A stretch of DNA of 64,000 nt, from NCBI RefSeq assembly GCF_007859735.1, contig NZ_SIHI01000001.1:1876341-1940340 (forward strand), written 5' to 3'. This DNA is from Thalassoglobus neptunius (lineage in GTDB: Bacteria > Planctomycetota > Planctomycetia > Planctomycetales > Planctomycetaceae). Under the pieces are notes generated by a model. That model saw only the letters and a program-made list of their open reading frames with translations, was not told the origin of the DNA and ran no database searches. Numbering within the stretch: the first letter of the stretch is position 1; each line of letters opens with the position of its first letter. This document shows positions 34,561-44,272 of the stretch, piece by piece. The translations under genes and the position numbers were made by a program.

Positions 34561-35739
34561 TCAGCGGACTCTCGGTGTGGCCGATTGAACGACAAGGTTT
34601 CGGTAGAGCTGAAGGTACCGGCGAGCGGTTGTCTGCACACTCAGTGTTGTTTCAACAAGCTCACGGCATTTTGTTCCCATCACTGGCCAGAGCGGAGCTT
34701 GATCAATCATCGAGACAATCGCCACAGCGAGTTGATTTGCTTCCTTGCCTCGCGCAATTTTTCCGGTCACTCCGTCTTGAATGAATTCGGACGCAACGAG
34801 TGACTCCGTTGAAAGCACAGGAATTCCAGTCGCCATCGCAGACAAAATGTTCCTCTGAGATGCGAGCGTGTGAGCCGTCGAGATCAGAAACCCGCTCTGC
34901 TTCAACAATTCGTCTGTAATCGGTCGGTCACCGAGAAACTCAACGTGATGTGTGAGCCTGAGCGAGCTGACCAACTCGACCGACTGGTTCAAGAGCGGAC
35001 CGGTGCCTGCGATCTGAATTTTGAAGTGCGGGTAGCTGTTGACGACTGAACGAACGGCGTGAATGAGTGCTTCAAACCCGTATTCGCGATTGCATTCGCC
35101 AATCGCGATCGCTCTGAGTTCCGAACTTGGTCCGTAAGGGAAGAAACGTGTCGAATCAATTCCGAAGGGAATGGTCATCATCTGTTCGCGATTTGATTGA
35201 TTCTGCTGGCGACACAGCTCTGTGACTGCTTCAGTAATTCCAATCACCCGGTCGGTGAACTCGTTCGCAATTCGGAATTGCCAGAGAGATTTTCTGTCTG
35301 CCCCACAGCCGCGACCGTAGTGCGTCGCAACAGAAATCGGCGTTTGAGACCACTTGCACGCGATCGCACCATGAAACTGCGCCGCAGTCCCGTGCATATG
35401 CAGGACGTCGATTTCGTTCCGATCGAGAAATTGACTGAGTTTCCGGAGGGCCTGAATCTTCCCGAACAATGATCTCTTCAGAGACTGAACGGGAAAGCCG
35501 GAATCCTGCAGGACTTCGGCGGTTTCACCGAGATCGTGAAGCGCGACGAAAGAGAGTTTGGCGTCGTTTGGGCTCGTGCAGGTCGCCAGTTCGACGAGGT
35601 GTCGCTCAACGTCTCCGGTGCACAGCTTCTCAGTCAGGTGGCAAACTCTCAGGGACTCATTGGACTCCCCCGAGGATGCCCTCGCGGAGACAGAAGCCGA
35701 ATCCGAATGAGTTTCAGACGACATGAAAGATTCCGTCAT
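34561..35739 (-). CDS. Glycosyltransferase family 4 protein
   Basis: GT-B fold glycosyltransferase, 392 residues, probably transferring a sugar from an NDP donor to a growing glycan on the cytoplasmic face. The first 28 residues are Ser-rich and likely unstructured; the start could also be Met6 at 35724. The N-terminal domain carries VLHMHGTAAQFHGAIA, the typical glycine/histidine stretch, and the C-terminal domain has IPFGIDSTRF, IAGTGPL and the donor-binding section ILSAMATGIPVLSTES with E-rich end VASEFIQDGVTGKIARG. No signal or membrane segment is visible. It is divergent from the UDP-xylose synthase-like gene, so both belong to a polysaccharide locus. Confidence 0.87.
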   Translation of the reverse strand: MTESFMSSETHSDSASVSARASSGESNESLRVCHLTEKLCTGDVERHLVELATCTSPNDAKLSFVALHDLGETAEVLQDSGFPVQSLKRSLFGKIQALRKLSQFLDRNEIDVLHMHGTAAQFHGAIACKWSQTPISVATHYGRGCGADRKSLWQFRIANEFTDRVIGITEAVTELCRQQNQSNREQMMTIPFGIDSTRFFPYGPSSELRAIAIGECNREYGFEALIHAVRSVVNSYPHFKIQIAGTGPLLNQSVELVSSLRLTHHVEFLGDRPITDELLKQSGFLISTAHTLASQRNILSAMATGIPVLSTESLVASEFIQDGVTGKIARGKEANQLAVAIVSMIDQAPLWPVMGTKCRELVETTLSVQTTARRYLQLYRNLVVQSATPRVR

Positions 35740-36146
35740 TACAAATCAGTTGAGTCGCTGGTGACCAACAGCCTCGACGTTTCGAATTCGAAACTGCAGA
35801 CCTCCCGCGTTCTCAGCACAGTTGCCAACAGTGCTGACGCCTTTGAAAACATGGAGTCGAAACCGCAGTGGTGTATCGAAATTCATGAGATTTCGGAATA
35901 GGGAGTTGGCGCAGCACAACCGCGCCGTCACAACGACTCTCGATCGGAATTTGCCTATGCGACCGGATGTGACAGTTGTGTGGAGAAAGACGCGGTCGAT
36001 GCGGGAGCTGAACTCGCGACGGGCCACACCATCGATTTAATAGAACCGGCTGTTGTCGTTCCTGCCGCGAAGGGCTGAATCCGACGAAGTGGCTTCCGTC
36101 CACATCCGATACACTGGAAAACAGTCCAATTATCAAGAGGTGTGAT
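35740..36146. promoter_or_regulatory. Divergent intergenic region between glycan genes
   Basis: 407 bases between the leftward glycosyltransferase and the rightward UXS-like gene, so promoters for both lie here. Short overlapping frames on both strands lack domains and are not accepted as genes. No operator could be pointed to. Confidence 0.4.
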
Positions 36147-37079
36147 GTGTCGACGATTCTCGTCACTGGGGGAGGGGGCTTCCTCGGAAGTCATTTGTGC
36201 GAACGGCTGCTCAACGAAGACAATGATGTCATTTGCGTGGACAATTTCTTTTCCGGCCGAAAAGAGAACATCCGCCACCTGATCGGGCATCCCAACTTCG
36301 AAGTGATCCGCCACGACATTGTGCACCCTCTTCACATCGAAGCAGACCAGATCTACAACCTCGCCTGTCCGGCGTCACCGGTTTCGTACCAGCATAATCC
36401 GATCAAGACGATCAAAACGTCGACCCTCGGAATGGTCAATATGCTCGGCCTAGCCAAACGCTGCGGAGCGAGAATTCTGCACACGTCGACTTCTGAAGTT
36501 TATGGCGATCCGGAAGTTCACCCACAGACAGAAGACTACTGGGGCAGCGTCAACCCGATCGGCCCTCGCAGCTGCTACGACGAAGGAAAGCGAGTCGCTG
36601 AGTCGCTCTGCATGAACTACCACCTGGCCCATAATATGGAGGTTCGAATTGTCCGAATCTTCAACACATATGGTCCGCGAATGGCTCCGGACGACGGGCG
36701 CGTTGTCTCCAACTTCATCATGCAGGCGCTTCGGGGAGAGGAACTGACCGTTTACGGCGACGGAAAACAGACTCGCTCGTTCTGCTATGTTTCCGATCTC
36801 ATTGACGGTTTCATTCGAATGATGAAGCAAGACGAGCAGGTTGGCCCGATCAACCTCGGGAATCCCGTTGAAAACACGATGATCGAGCTCGCGGAAACGA
36901 TCCTCGAGATCACCGGTTCCAAGTCAAAGATTCGCTTTGACCCGCTGCCGAAAGACGATCCGAAACGCCGCTGCCCGGACATTTCTCGCGCGAAAGCACT
37001 TCTTAAGTGGGCACCGCAAGTCGATCTCAAAACCGGCCTGACGCACACGACGAAGTATTATCGAGATACTCAGCTGTAG
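36147..37079 (+). CDS. UDP-glucuronate decarboxylase (UDP-xylose synthase-like)
   Basis: Extended SDR of 310 residues that converts UDP-glucuronate to UDP-xylose with NAD+. It starts at a GTG with AAGAGG 6 bases upstream. The NAD motif is [10 protein letters not shown] at 8-17; the family-specific [20 protein letters not shown] (71-90) and the catalytic Y144 and K148 of YDEGKR, with STSEVYG at 114-120, fit UXS well, as do [10 protein letters not shown] and [12 protein letters not shown]. It lacks the N-terminal membrane anchor found in Golgi enzymes and should be soluble. Xylose donors are made for exopolysaccharide or cell-surface glycans, agreeing with the nearby glycosyltransferase. Confidence 0.93.
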   Translation: MSTILVTGGGGFLGSHLCERLLNEDNDVICVDNFFSGRKENIRHLIGHPNFEVIRHDIVHPLHIEADQIYNLACPASPVSYQHNPIKTIKTSTLGMVNMLGLAKRCGARILHTSTSEVYGDPEVHPQTEDYWGSVNPIGPRSCYDEGKRVAESLCMNYHLAHNMEVRIVRIFNTYGPRMAPDDGRVVSNFIMQALRGEELTVYGDGKQTRSFCYVSDLIDGFIRMMKQDEQVGPINLGNPVENTMIELAETILEITGSKSKIRFDPLPKDDPKRRCPDISRAKALLKWAPQVDLKTGLTHTTKYYRDTQL

Positions 37080-37081
37080 AG

Positions 37082-37113
37082 TCTCGCGGCGAGTCGACAC
37101 AGTCGGCGCGAGA
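37082..37113. terminator. Hairpin between convergent genes
   Basis: TCTCGCG (37082-37088) pairs with CGCGAGA (37107-37113) just after the UXS-like stop and 25 bases before the end of the converging MEKHLA gene. The stem is short and no T-tract follows, so it is only a possible terminator. Confidence 0.4.
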
Positions 37114-37137
37114 AGGCGAAGCGTTTCGGCACCTCGT

Positions 37138-37641
37138 TTAATCGGACGGCTTTGGTGTCGATTCGTTCTCGTCGAGCCATTCCCACTCAGAAAAAGTGGC
37201 CGCCTGTCCGCGGTAGTTGTTCTTGAAGTCGATGAGATTCCAGACCACTGCCTGACGGATCAAAAATCGCCGGCCGTTCTGGCTGATTCGAATCCCGGAG
37301 TAGTCATCGACATAGCCGTTCTCGGTTGTTCGCTTGAGCAACCGTTTGCGTTCGTCACGATGCATCGGCTCCGCGGTCATCCGGGAAGGGGTGTTGCACA
37401 ATGTTGCGACATCCATTTCCCACAGGTCGAGAGCGACTTGATTTCCGTAGTTGAGAACGGGATCGGGGCGATAGTCATGCGAAACGACCACGAACGGAGA
37501 GAGGAAGAGAGTTTTCGCCTGATCCAACTGGCTTCCCTCACGCGGGATCAGTTCCTTCTTCAAGTACCGTTCATAAGAGTCCAGCATCAACTGTGTGTGA
37601 GCGACCCAGTTGCGTTTTATCCACAGAGAATCTTGAGACAT
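37138..37641 (-). CDS. MEKHLA domain protein
   Basis: A 167-residue soluble protein with the MEKHLA domain, a PAS-like fold first noted at the C-terminus of plant HD-ZIP III proteins and found alone in many bacteria. The stretch VLNYGNQVALDLWEM near residue 65 is the clearest mark, with SRMTAEPMHRDER following. The frame begins at a TTG at 37647; the ATG at 37641 is a better start. The ligand and role of the stand-alone bacterial proteins are unknown; a small-molecule or redox sensor is a reasonable guess. It has no obvious operon partner. Confidence 0.85.
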   Translation of the reverse strand: MSQDSLWIKRNWVAHTQLMLDSYERYLKKELIPREGSQLDQAKTLFLSPFVVVSHDYRPDPVLNYGNQVALDLWEMDVATLCNTPSRMTAEPMHRDERKRLLKRTTENGYVDDYSGIRISQNGRRFLIRQAVVWNLIDFKNNYRGQAATFSEWEWLDENESTPKPSD

Positions 37642-37919
37642 CTTCAACTCGACTTAACTTCCACGACCATCGCACGTTTGCGGACTGACAACCTGGCTGT
37701 CAGATATCGTCGGACTCTCGGCAATTTGCCATCTCAATTCAAGCGCACACTGGTCAATTCCATCGCTCGTTGAGTTCAGGAATCCCCGCGAGTCGAAGGC
37801 ACAGGCGAAGCGCGTGGTTGCAGGAGCGGACTCCTCGGAGTACTTTTCAGGCAGGTGGATCATTTCAATCGAGAATCCGCCGCAAACCGAATTCACTGCA
37901 CTCACTGGAAGAGCAAACC

Positions 37920-38429
37920 GTGAAGAAACGGACTTTCCGCATCGCGATCATCGCCATCGCTCTTCCCGTCATTGGATTGGCATTCCTAAGCATGACCTCA
38001 AGGCGTCCTGATCATCTTGGTGTCGTCGACGGAAAACTCGCCCCGCCTCCAAGTTCCCCGAACTGCGTTCAAACTCAAACAGATTCCCCCGAACACAAAA
38101 TGTCTCCGTGGGAATATTCCGGGACTGCGGCCGAAGCGAAGGCGAACCTGATCACCATCCTTGAAGAGCTTCCGCGAACGAACATTGTGGAGTCGACCGA
38201 GACCTATCTTCATGCCGAGGCCAAAAGCCTGCTGTTTCGATTTGTCGACGATGTCGAGTTTCTGATTGACGAGCAATCTCAACTCATCCACTTTCGATCC
38301 GCTTCAAGAGTCGGCAGTTCTGACCTTGGAGTGAACCGGAAACGGATGGAGGGGCTGCGTGATCGATTCACGAGCCTGCAATCGAAGACTGCCGACGCAT
38401 CCTCGGATGCGAACCCTCAACCCGAATAG
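37920..38429 (+). CDS. DUF1499 protein
   Basis: About 169 residues. The frame opens earlier (37770), but the GTG at 37920 has a GGAAGAG stretch just upstream and begins a signal anchor (KKRTFRIAIIAIALPVIGLAFL). The rest is DUF1499: CVQTQT, then ANLITILEELPRT, the invariant FVDDVEFLID, and HFRSASRVGSSDLGVNRKR. The protein is therefore membrane-anchored or secreted with an outside domain. No biochemical role is established for the family. It precedes pheS by 161 bases on the same strand. Confidence 0.85.
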   Translation: MKKRTFRIAIIAIALPVIGLAFLSMTSRRPDHLGVVDGKLAPPPSSPNCVQTQTDSPEHKMSPWEYSGTAAEAKANLITILEELPRTNIVESTETYLHAEAKSLLFRFVDDVEFLIDEQSQLIHFRSASRVGSSDLGVNRKRMEGLRDRFTSLQSKTADASSDANPQPE

Positions 38430-38590
38430 TACGCGGCCCAAACACCTCATCGTCAAGCTGCTTCACCAGTTTCGCTCGCTGGCCGAATTTCACCTCGAAC
38501 AGCCGCACTGTTCCACTTGGTCAGTTTCCTGCTACAGTTCTCAAATTCTTACCCTTACCGGTCAATAGATAGCGGCAACGAACAGGAATC

Positions 38591-40120
38591 ATGGCTGAGA
38601 CACTGCAACTCGACGAATTTTCGTACTCCGTCTGGGAAACGTTAGCCAAGCACGAGGAGATCGGGCTCAACGAACTTGCAGCGGCTCTCAAATCTGATCA
38701 GTCGCGGGTGCTCGTTTCGATCCAGGAAGCGGCCAATCAAAAGTTCGCGACGATTTGCGAAGAATCGTTTGATGAACTCATCCCCTCTTCGGAAGCTGTT
38801 TCACTGGTCAATGAAGGATTGCCGGAACGAAAAGCGCTGACGCTCCTTCTCGAATCGAACGGAGAGTTGGGAACCGGCGACTTCGCCAAGGCAGCCAATC
38901 AATCCGGGATTGCGGTCAACGACGTGTTTCGCTGGGGAACCGCGCGAGGCTGGATCGAACGCGACAAGCAGGGAGTCCGAATCACCGATTCTGGCCGGAA
39001 GGCAGGCGAAGGTGAAAAGGATGTCGACGAAGTCGCGATTCTCGAAGCGGCTGGTCAGCCGACATCTCTCGAAAACGCTCCGGAAGCTGCCCGAATCAAA
39101 CAACTGCTGGGCAAGCGAAATGAACTCGCCAAAATCAAATCGCGAAATCGAAGAACGGTCTCGCTGACTGCTGAAGGGCGAAAACTTCTGGAATCCGGCA
39201 AGATCTCTGTGAAGAAGGAGCGGAATCTCCTCTCCGCTGAAGACATCCGAAGCGGAGCATGGAAGGAGATCACACTACGGCCTTACGATGTGACTCTCTC
39301 TGCGGAGACAGTCCGGCCGGCCAAGGTTCATCCTCTTCGGAAAATCATCGAGCAAACCAGACGTGCTTATCTGGAAATGGGATTCACGGAAGTGGTCTCT
39401 CCGATGGTGGAGTCGTCGTTCTGGAACTTCGACGCACTTTTCCAGCCGCAAGATCATCCTGCCCGCGATATGCAGGACACATTCTACATGGCCAATCCCG
39501 CGACGACAGATTTGCCTGACGATGCAGAACTGGTCGATCGCGTTCGCCATGCTCACGAAGATGGCGGCGACACAGGTTCGGAAGGCTGGGGGTATCGCTG
39601 GTCGCCCGAACGCGCGAAGCAAGTTGTCCTGCGAACACACACCACAGCTTCGACCATTCGAGCTTTGGCCAGACATCCCGAACCGCCACTGAAAACGTTC
39701 TGCGTGGGATGGGTCTGCCGAAACGAGACGATGAGCTACAAGCATCTCCCAGTCTTTCACCAGGTCGACGGAATTGTCATCGACAAGAACGCTTCTCTGG
39801 CAACATTGCTCGGAACCCTGGAAACCTTCTACATGAAGATGGGCTTCCAGCAGGTCAAATTCAAACCCGCTTTCTATCCCTACACCGAGCCGAGCGTGGA
39901 CGTTGTCGTTTACCTCGAAAGCCGAGGGAAATGGATCGAAATGGGTGGCTCCGGAATTTTCCGTCCGGAAGTGACCGAACCGCTTGGCTGCAAGCATCCC
40001 GTGATGGCATGGGGGCTGGGAATGGAACGACTGGCTATGATTCGATACGGCCTCTCAGACATTCGCGAGTTGTATCAGGGACGAATCGAAGCCCTGGAAG
40101 AAATGGCACTCCACCAGTAA
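38591..40120 (+). CDS. pheS: Phenylalanine-tRNA ligase alpha subunit, archaeal/eukaryotic type
   Basis: Charges tRNA-Phe with phenylalanine as an alpha2beta2 enzyme. At 509 residues it is far longer than the usual bacterial PheS (about 330-350) and has the archaeal/eukaryotic layout: winged-helix DNA/RNA-binding-like modules in residues 1-190 (SYSVWETLAKHEEIGLNELA and the repeats that follow), a linker, and the class II catalytic domain from about 235. Motif 2 (FCVGWVCRNETMSYKHLPVFH) and motif 3 (GMERLAMIRYG) are intact, as are the HTTAST and EMGGSGIFRPEV sections that bind ATP and Phe. The beta subunit gene is not in this window. A lateral origin from archaea or a shared ancient form is possible. 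Confidence 0.92.
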   Translation: MAETLQLDEFSYSVWETLAKHEEIGLNELAAALKSDQSRVLVSIQEAANQKFATICEESFDELIPSSEAVSLVNEGLPERKALTLLLESNGELGTGDFAKAANQSGIAVNDVFRWGTARGWIERDKQGVRITDSGRKAGEGEKDVDEVAILEAAGQPTSLENAPEAARIKQLLGKRNELAKIKSRNRRTVSLTAEGRKLLESGKISVKKERNLLSAEDIRSGAWKEITLRPYDVTLSAETVRPAKVHPLRKIIEQTRRAYLEMGFTEVVSPMVESSFWNFDALFQPQDHPARDMQDTFYMANPATTDLPDDAELVDRVRHAHEDGGDTGSEGWGYRWSPERAKQVVLRTHTTASTIRALARHPEPPLKTFCVGWVCRNETMSYKHLPVFHQVDGIVIDKNASLATLLGTLETFYMKMGFQQVKFKPAFYPYTEPSVDVVVYLESRGKWIEMGGSGIFRPEVTEPLGCKHPVMAWGLGMERLAMIRYGLSDIRELYQGRIEALEEMALHQ

Positions 40121-40225
40121 TTCTTCCCGCTTGAACAGCTACTCTTGCTGCAAAATCGAGGGTGTCCCGCACTGTTGTCGCACTTGGATCTTCGAGGTGC
40201 GAAACGAAAAAGTGCTGCAAAGCGA

Positions 40226-41974
40226 CTAAGCTGCCAACCAGATGGCCGCGATCATGACAGCGATTGCCAAGACGAGCGTGACCGTCAGCTCGTTCCGGTT
40301 GGAAGAATCTTCATCCGATGGTGTTCTGTGTCGGGATTCGTCGACTAATCGCACATCATCGCACAGAGTTTGAAAAAGGCTCCCCGGAATAGCGAGCAGA
40401 AGATGGCTCAGATTCGTTTGAAAGTTCGTCGAAACCTCCTGCAGCGGCGTGAATGCTCCGCGATTCAGGAGTTCTCCGATCTTGAAATCATTGTTGAGAA
40501 GCTTCACGAGACTGCTTTCAGCGAGCGATTCGGGAACACTCAAGGTTTCCCGCCACTTCCAGACGACTCCCAGAATCCCAGCGACTGCAAGCAGCCAGAC
40601 AATCGTCCCCACTGCTGATCCAACCGTTCTTCCCTCGCTCAGGAACGGCAAATAGACCAGGTATTGGAGTAAAATTCCGACGACTGCCCAAAGACACAGC
40701 CGACTGATCGACAGCTGTTTCTCCCGCAAATTCACTCCTTGGGATAGCACGCATGCGAAGAAGCTGAATGCACAAAGAGCATAGGCCACCGCAAACAGAA
40801 CCGGGAGAATCAACGGAATTCCAGTTGAAGGGTCAGACGCCAAGGCGATCATCCGCTCAAGCGAACGACGAGCCCCCAAGAGCCCCAGAAAGAGCAATAC
40901 TGCGGAAACGATTTGCGGTGGATTCCACGGCATCGGGAAGGCCACAACGACTGTCGGCACCATCAAACACGCAATCGCGAACACGAGACCGGTCGGTGAA
41001 GCTGCCTCTGCGAAGATCGCTGATGTGGCAACAAGACAAGCGAGGGCCAGGCTGACTCGGAACGCTCGCTGTGCCCCGGATTGAAAGATCGAAGCGGCCG
41101 CATGAATGAGAGCGGAGAGCACGAGGAGTCCTCCCAGCATGGTCTGAGATGACGAATCAATCGACAGCACCGGTTGCCAACGGAAGATTTGCGACATCGT
41201 CAACAGCACTGGAAACACCAACACGACCAGCGACGATGGGACGCCACCTCGTGCCATTCCATTCCAAAGAAGAAACGGAACTCCGCCGAGGCGAATCAGG
41301 AAAGACAGCCCCAGCCAGATCGCAGAAACGGCCAGCGATGCTCGCTGAAAGGAGTCGAGAGGAGCAATTTCAGTCACAGCTTGCAGGTCGGAGATCGATC
41401 CGATCCCCCTTATGAACGACATTCCCTGAAGTCCGATCATCGCCAGAATGTCTGCCAGCCCGAGAAGAATGAGCACATGTTTCCGGGTACCGTTTGAGGA
41501 AAATCCTGACATCCGTGTGCATTGCCACACTGAGAGCCAACAAGCTGCGCTCAAAAACATCCATTGCAGCAAAATATGATCCGCCATCACGACCAGCGAA
41601 GCGAGTGCCCACAGCAGGATCAAAGAACCGACTTCTGAACGCTTTGGGAGTTGACAGCGGCCAGCTTCAATGGAATGGGCACAGGCAATGGTCACGATGC
41701 CCCCTGCGAGTCCGAACAGTGAGAGAATGGAAAGACGATCGCGGAGCCACCATCCATCAAAAACCGCCGATAAGAAGGGCGTGCTCGCTGATGAGTTCGG
41801 CAAGACCAGCGAGGTGTGAAAAGCCAACGACAACGAAGCAAAAGCAAGCATTGATGCGACCAGAAGCGTCAATGCCCGTGAGCTTCGGGAGAACCCAAGA
41901 CGAGGCAAAAACCGACCCAATCCCGCAATCACAACGCAGATTCCCAACATCATGATCGCGAAGTCAGTCGTCAT
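40226..41974 (-). CDS. NuoL/antiporter-like membrane protein lacking key residues
   Basis: A 582-residue protein with about 14 membrane helices, built like the proton-pumping NuoL/Mrp antiporter family. The section around residues 221-262 (FLIRLGGVPFLLWNGMARGG) aligns with the conserved NuoL pattern around K229, but Lys is replaced by Arg (R228) and the following His-rich HAATM motif is absent. In the fifth-helix section (QWMFLSAACWLSV) the essential Glu is replaced by small residues. The C-terminus (LLNNDFKIGELLNRGAFTPL) resembles that of NuoL. It is an orphan, without other Nuo genes nearby. It may have another transport or coupling role, or be a decoy subunit of a different complex. Confidence 0.7.
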   Translation of the reverse strand: MTTDFAIMMLGICVVIAGLGRFLPRLGFSRSSRALTLLVASMLAFASLSLAFHTSLVLPNSSASTPFLSAVFDGWWLRDRLSILSLFGLAGGIVTIACAHSIEAGRCQLPKRSEVGSLILLWALASLVVMADHILLQWMFLSAACWLSVWQCTRMSGFSSNGTRKHVLILLGLADILAMIGLQGMSFIRGIGSISDLQAVTEIAPLDSFQRASLAVSAIWLGLSFLIRLGGVPFLLWNGMARGGVPSSLVVLVFPVLLTMSQIFRWQPVLSIDSSSQTMLGGLLVLSALIHAAASIFQSGAQRAFRVSLALACLVATSAIFAEAASPTGLVFAIACLMVPTVVVAFPMPWNPPQIVSAVLLFLGLLGARRSLERMIALASDPSTGIPLILPVLFAVAYALCAFSFFACVLSQGVNLREKQLSISRLCLWAVVGILLQYLVYLPFLSEGRTVGSAVGTIVWLLAVAGILGVVWKWRETLSVPESLAESSLVKLLNNDFKIGELLNRGAFTPLQEVSTNFQTNLSHLLLAIPGSLFQTLCDDVRLVDESRHRTPSDEDSSNRNELTVTLVLAIAVMIAAIWLAA

Positions 41975-42401
41975 TCTTAAAGTCTCACCGGGGCTGTTGC
42001 CTGTCGAGTTCGCAGGTCGCGAGTCGAAATCTGTACAGAAACTTCACAAGTGCAGTCTAGGAAAGGGTGAACTGAGCACAAGTATTCGAAATATTTCCGC
42101 AGAATTGTCTTCTTAACCTCCTTCCCGGAGACGACTTCGTTTAGTATTCCACGCTTTCGTTGGAACGAGATTGCGCGCACGTTCCGATCACAACAATGAT
42201 TGCTTCCGGATTTGAGTTTGACGCACCCCAAGCGTGACTCAACACTCGCTCACGGATTCCGCTGTTTGTTATGTATCAACTGCACCCGAATTCCCGTACC
42301 AGGCTTATTCCCCGAACAAGGTTTGGAACCCAAAGGGCAACACGAACGTGACTGAATCAACTCTCCAAGCATCCGCACCTACAATCTCTGGTGATTCCTC
42401 C
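41975..42401. promoter_or_regulatory. Divergent region upstream of typA
   Basis: It contains the promoters of the NuoL-like gene (leftward) and of typA (rightward). The typA frame extends in from 42234 (GTG) and another GTG lies at 42348, so some of this could be coding; no strong ribosome binding site decides. No hairpin or repeat was seen. Confidence 0.45.
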
Positions 42402-44213
42402 ATGCGAAGAACGGACATTCGCAACATCGCGATTATTGCCCACGTCGACCACGGCAAAACGACGCTCGTTGACTCCTTGCTTCGCCAAGGCGGACAGTTC
42501 CGAGAATCACAACTGATCGGCGACTGTATTCTCGATTCCAACGATCTGGAGCGGGAACGCGGCATTACAATTCTCTCGAAGAACATTGCAATTCCCTACA
42601 AGGGAATCAAGATCAATGTGATCGATACCCCAGGTCACGCCGATTTCGGCGGAGAAGTGGAACGCGTTCTCCGATTGGCCGACGGTGCATTGATTCTTGT
42701 TGATGCATTCGAAGGTCCACGGCCGCAGACACGATTCGTGCTGACCAAAGCCCTCGAAGTTGGACTTCGACCAATCATCGTGATCAACAAAATTGATCGC
42801 CCTGATTGTCGTCCCGATGACGTTCTTCTCGAAACCGTCCATCTGATGGAAGAACTCGGTGCCGAAGACTCTCTGGAGATCCCATATATTTATGCCAGCG
42901 GACGTGCCGGTTTTGCTTCGCACGATTCAGAAGCCCGGGAAGGAAACATTCTTCCGCTTCTTGATCTCATCCTGGAACACGTTCCCGGTCCTGTCGCAAA
43001 CGTCGAAGCCCCACTTCAAATGGCGGTCACGTCCATTCAGTGGTCCGAATTCGTCGGGCGAATCTGCATCGGCCGGGTGACCAACGGCGTCGTTCGCCCA
43101 GGAATGAACGTCGCCCTCATGAAGGCCGACGGAGTCGTTGTCAAATCATCGGTCGAAGGGGTCGAAATCTTTGACAAGCTCGGAAGAGTCAAAACAGACG
43201 AAGCCGGGGCAGGGGACATCGTCGCTCTCACCGGACTTGCAAATGCAGAGATCGGCGACACTATCGCCTCGGTTGAGAATCCGGTAGCACTTCCTCGGAC
43301 CTCGGTCGACGAACCGACCCTTTCGATGGTCTTCACGATCAATTCCTCACCATTCTCAGGCAAGAGTGGGAAGTTTCTCACGAGTCGCCACCTGCGAGAT
43401 CGACTCCAGCGCGAACTCGAATCGAACGTTGCTCTCCGCGTGGAAGAAGCGGATGCAAAAGAAGCATTCAAGGTCTCGGGGCGAGGATTGCTGCACCTGT
43501 CGATTCTGATCGAAACGATGCGGCGAGAAGGGTACGAACTTTCCGTCGGAAAACCCGAAGTCATTCGTCGTCAGGTGGACGGAAAATGGCAAGAGCCTTT
43601 TGAAATTCTCGAGATCGAAGTTCCGTCGACAGATGTCGGAACCGTGATCGAAATCGTCTCGGCCCGGAAAGGTCAACTCCAGGAATTGAAAGCCGGAACG
43701 GGAACGCATTCGCACGTTCAATTCCTGATTCCAGCCCGTGGACTGATCGGACTCCGAACCCGCCTGTTGAATGCTTCCAAGGGTGAAGCAGTCATGAATC
43801 ACCGATTCGAGTGTTATGCGGAACTTGAAGGCGAGATTCCTCGACGAAAGAACGGTGTGCTGATTTCTCAGATCCAGGGCAAAGCGACCGCTTATGCTCT
43901 CTGGAAACTGAGCGAACGCGCTGATCTGCTGATCGCTCCCGGAACTGACGTCTACGAAGGAATGATCGTCGGAGAAAACTCACGCGACAATGACCTCGTT
44001 GTGAATCCGGTTCGCGAGAAGAAACTGACCAACGTGCGAGCTTCGGGATCGGACGACAACATCGTGCTTGAACCACCGCGAGCGATGTCTCTCGAAATGG
44101 CTCTTGAGTACATCGAGGCCGACGAGTACCTCGAAATCACTCCTGACTCGCTTCGATTGCGAAAAATCTGGCTCAAGGAAACTGACCGAAAACGCAATCC
44201 AATCCGAGGCTAA
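42402..44213 (+). CDS. typA: Translational GTPase TypA/BipA
   Basis: Ribosome-binding GTPase that helps 50S assembly and stress adaptation. Starting at MRRTDIRNIA it is 603 residues, the standard size; a longer form from GTG 42348 or 42234 would add 18 or 56 residues of low-complexity sequence, which I do not favour. G motifs: AHVDHGKTT (12-20), RGITI, DTPGHADFGGEVERV, NKIDRP, all complete. Then domain II, EF-G-like domains III and V, and the TypA-specific C-terminal domain (GLIGLRTRLLNASKGEAVMN and VVNPVREKKLTNVRASGSD). It is followed by a strong terminator. Confidence 0.95.
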   Translation: MRRTDIRNIAIIAHVDHGKTTLVDSLLRQGGQFRESQLIGDCILDSNDLERERGITILSKNIAIPYKGIKINVIDTPGHADFGGEVERVLRLADGALILVDAFEGPRPQTRFVLTKALEVGLRPIIVINKIDRPDCRPDDVLLETVHLMEELGAEDSLEIPYIYASGRAGFASHDSEAREGNILPLLDLILEHVPGPVANVEAPLQMAVTSIQWSEFVGRICIGRVTNGVVRPGMNVALMKADGVVVKSSVEGVEIFDKLGRVKTDEAGAGDIVALTGLANAEIGDTIASVENPVALPRTSVDEPTLSMVFTINSSPFSGKSGKFLTSRHLRDRLQRELESNVALRVEEADAKEAFKVSGRGLLHLSILIETMRREGYELSVGKPEVIRRQVDGKWQEPFEILEIEVPSTDVGTVIEIVSARKGQLQELKAGTGTHSHVQFLIPARGLIGLRTRLLNASKGEAVMNHRFECYAELEGEIPRRKNGVLISQIQGKATAYALWKLSERADLLIAPGTDVYEGMIVGENSRDNDLVVNPVREKKLTNVRASGSDDNIVLEPPRAMSLEMALEYIEADEYLEITPDSLRLRKIWLKETDRKRNPIRG

Positions 44214-44230
44214 AGCAACTCATCATCTCG

Positions 44231-44272
44231 CAGCACTCGTCGGAACACATTTTCGATGAGTGCTGTTTTTTT
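44231..44272 (+). terminator. Rho-independent terminator of typA
   Basis: CAGCACTCGTCG (44231-44242) and CGATGAGTGCTG (44254-44265) pair along 12 bases including one G-U, followed by seven T. It is 18 bases past the typA stop. Confidence 0.88.

Noticed and set aside
40140-40225. Hairpins between pheS and the NuoL-like gene as terminator
   Set aside because: Several short stems are possible (TCGCAC/GTGCGA and GCACT/AGTGC), none long or followed by a T-run, so none was listed as a feature.
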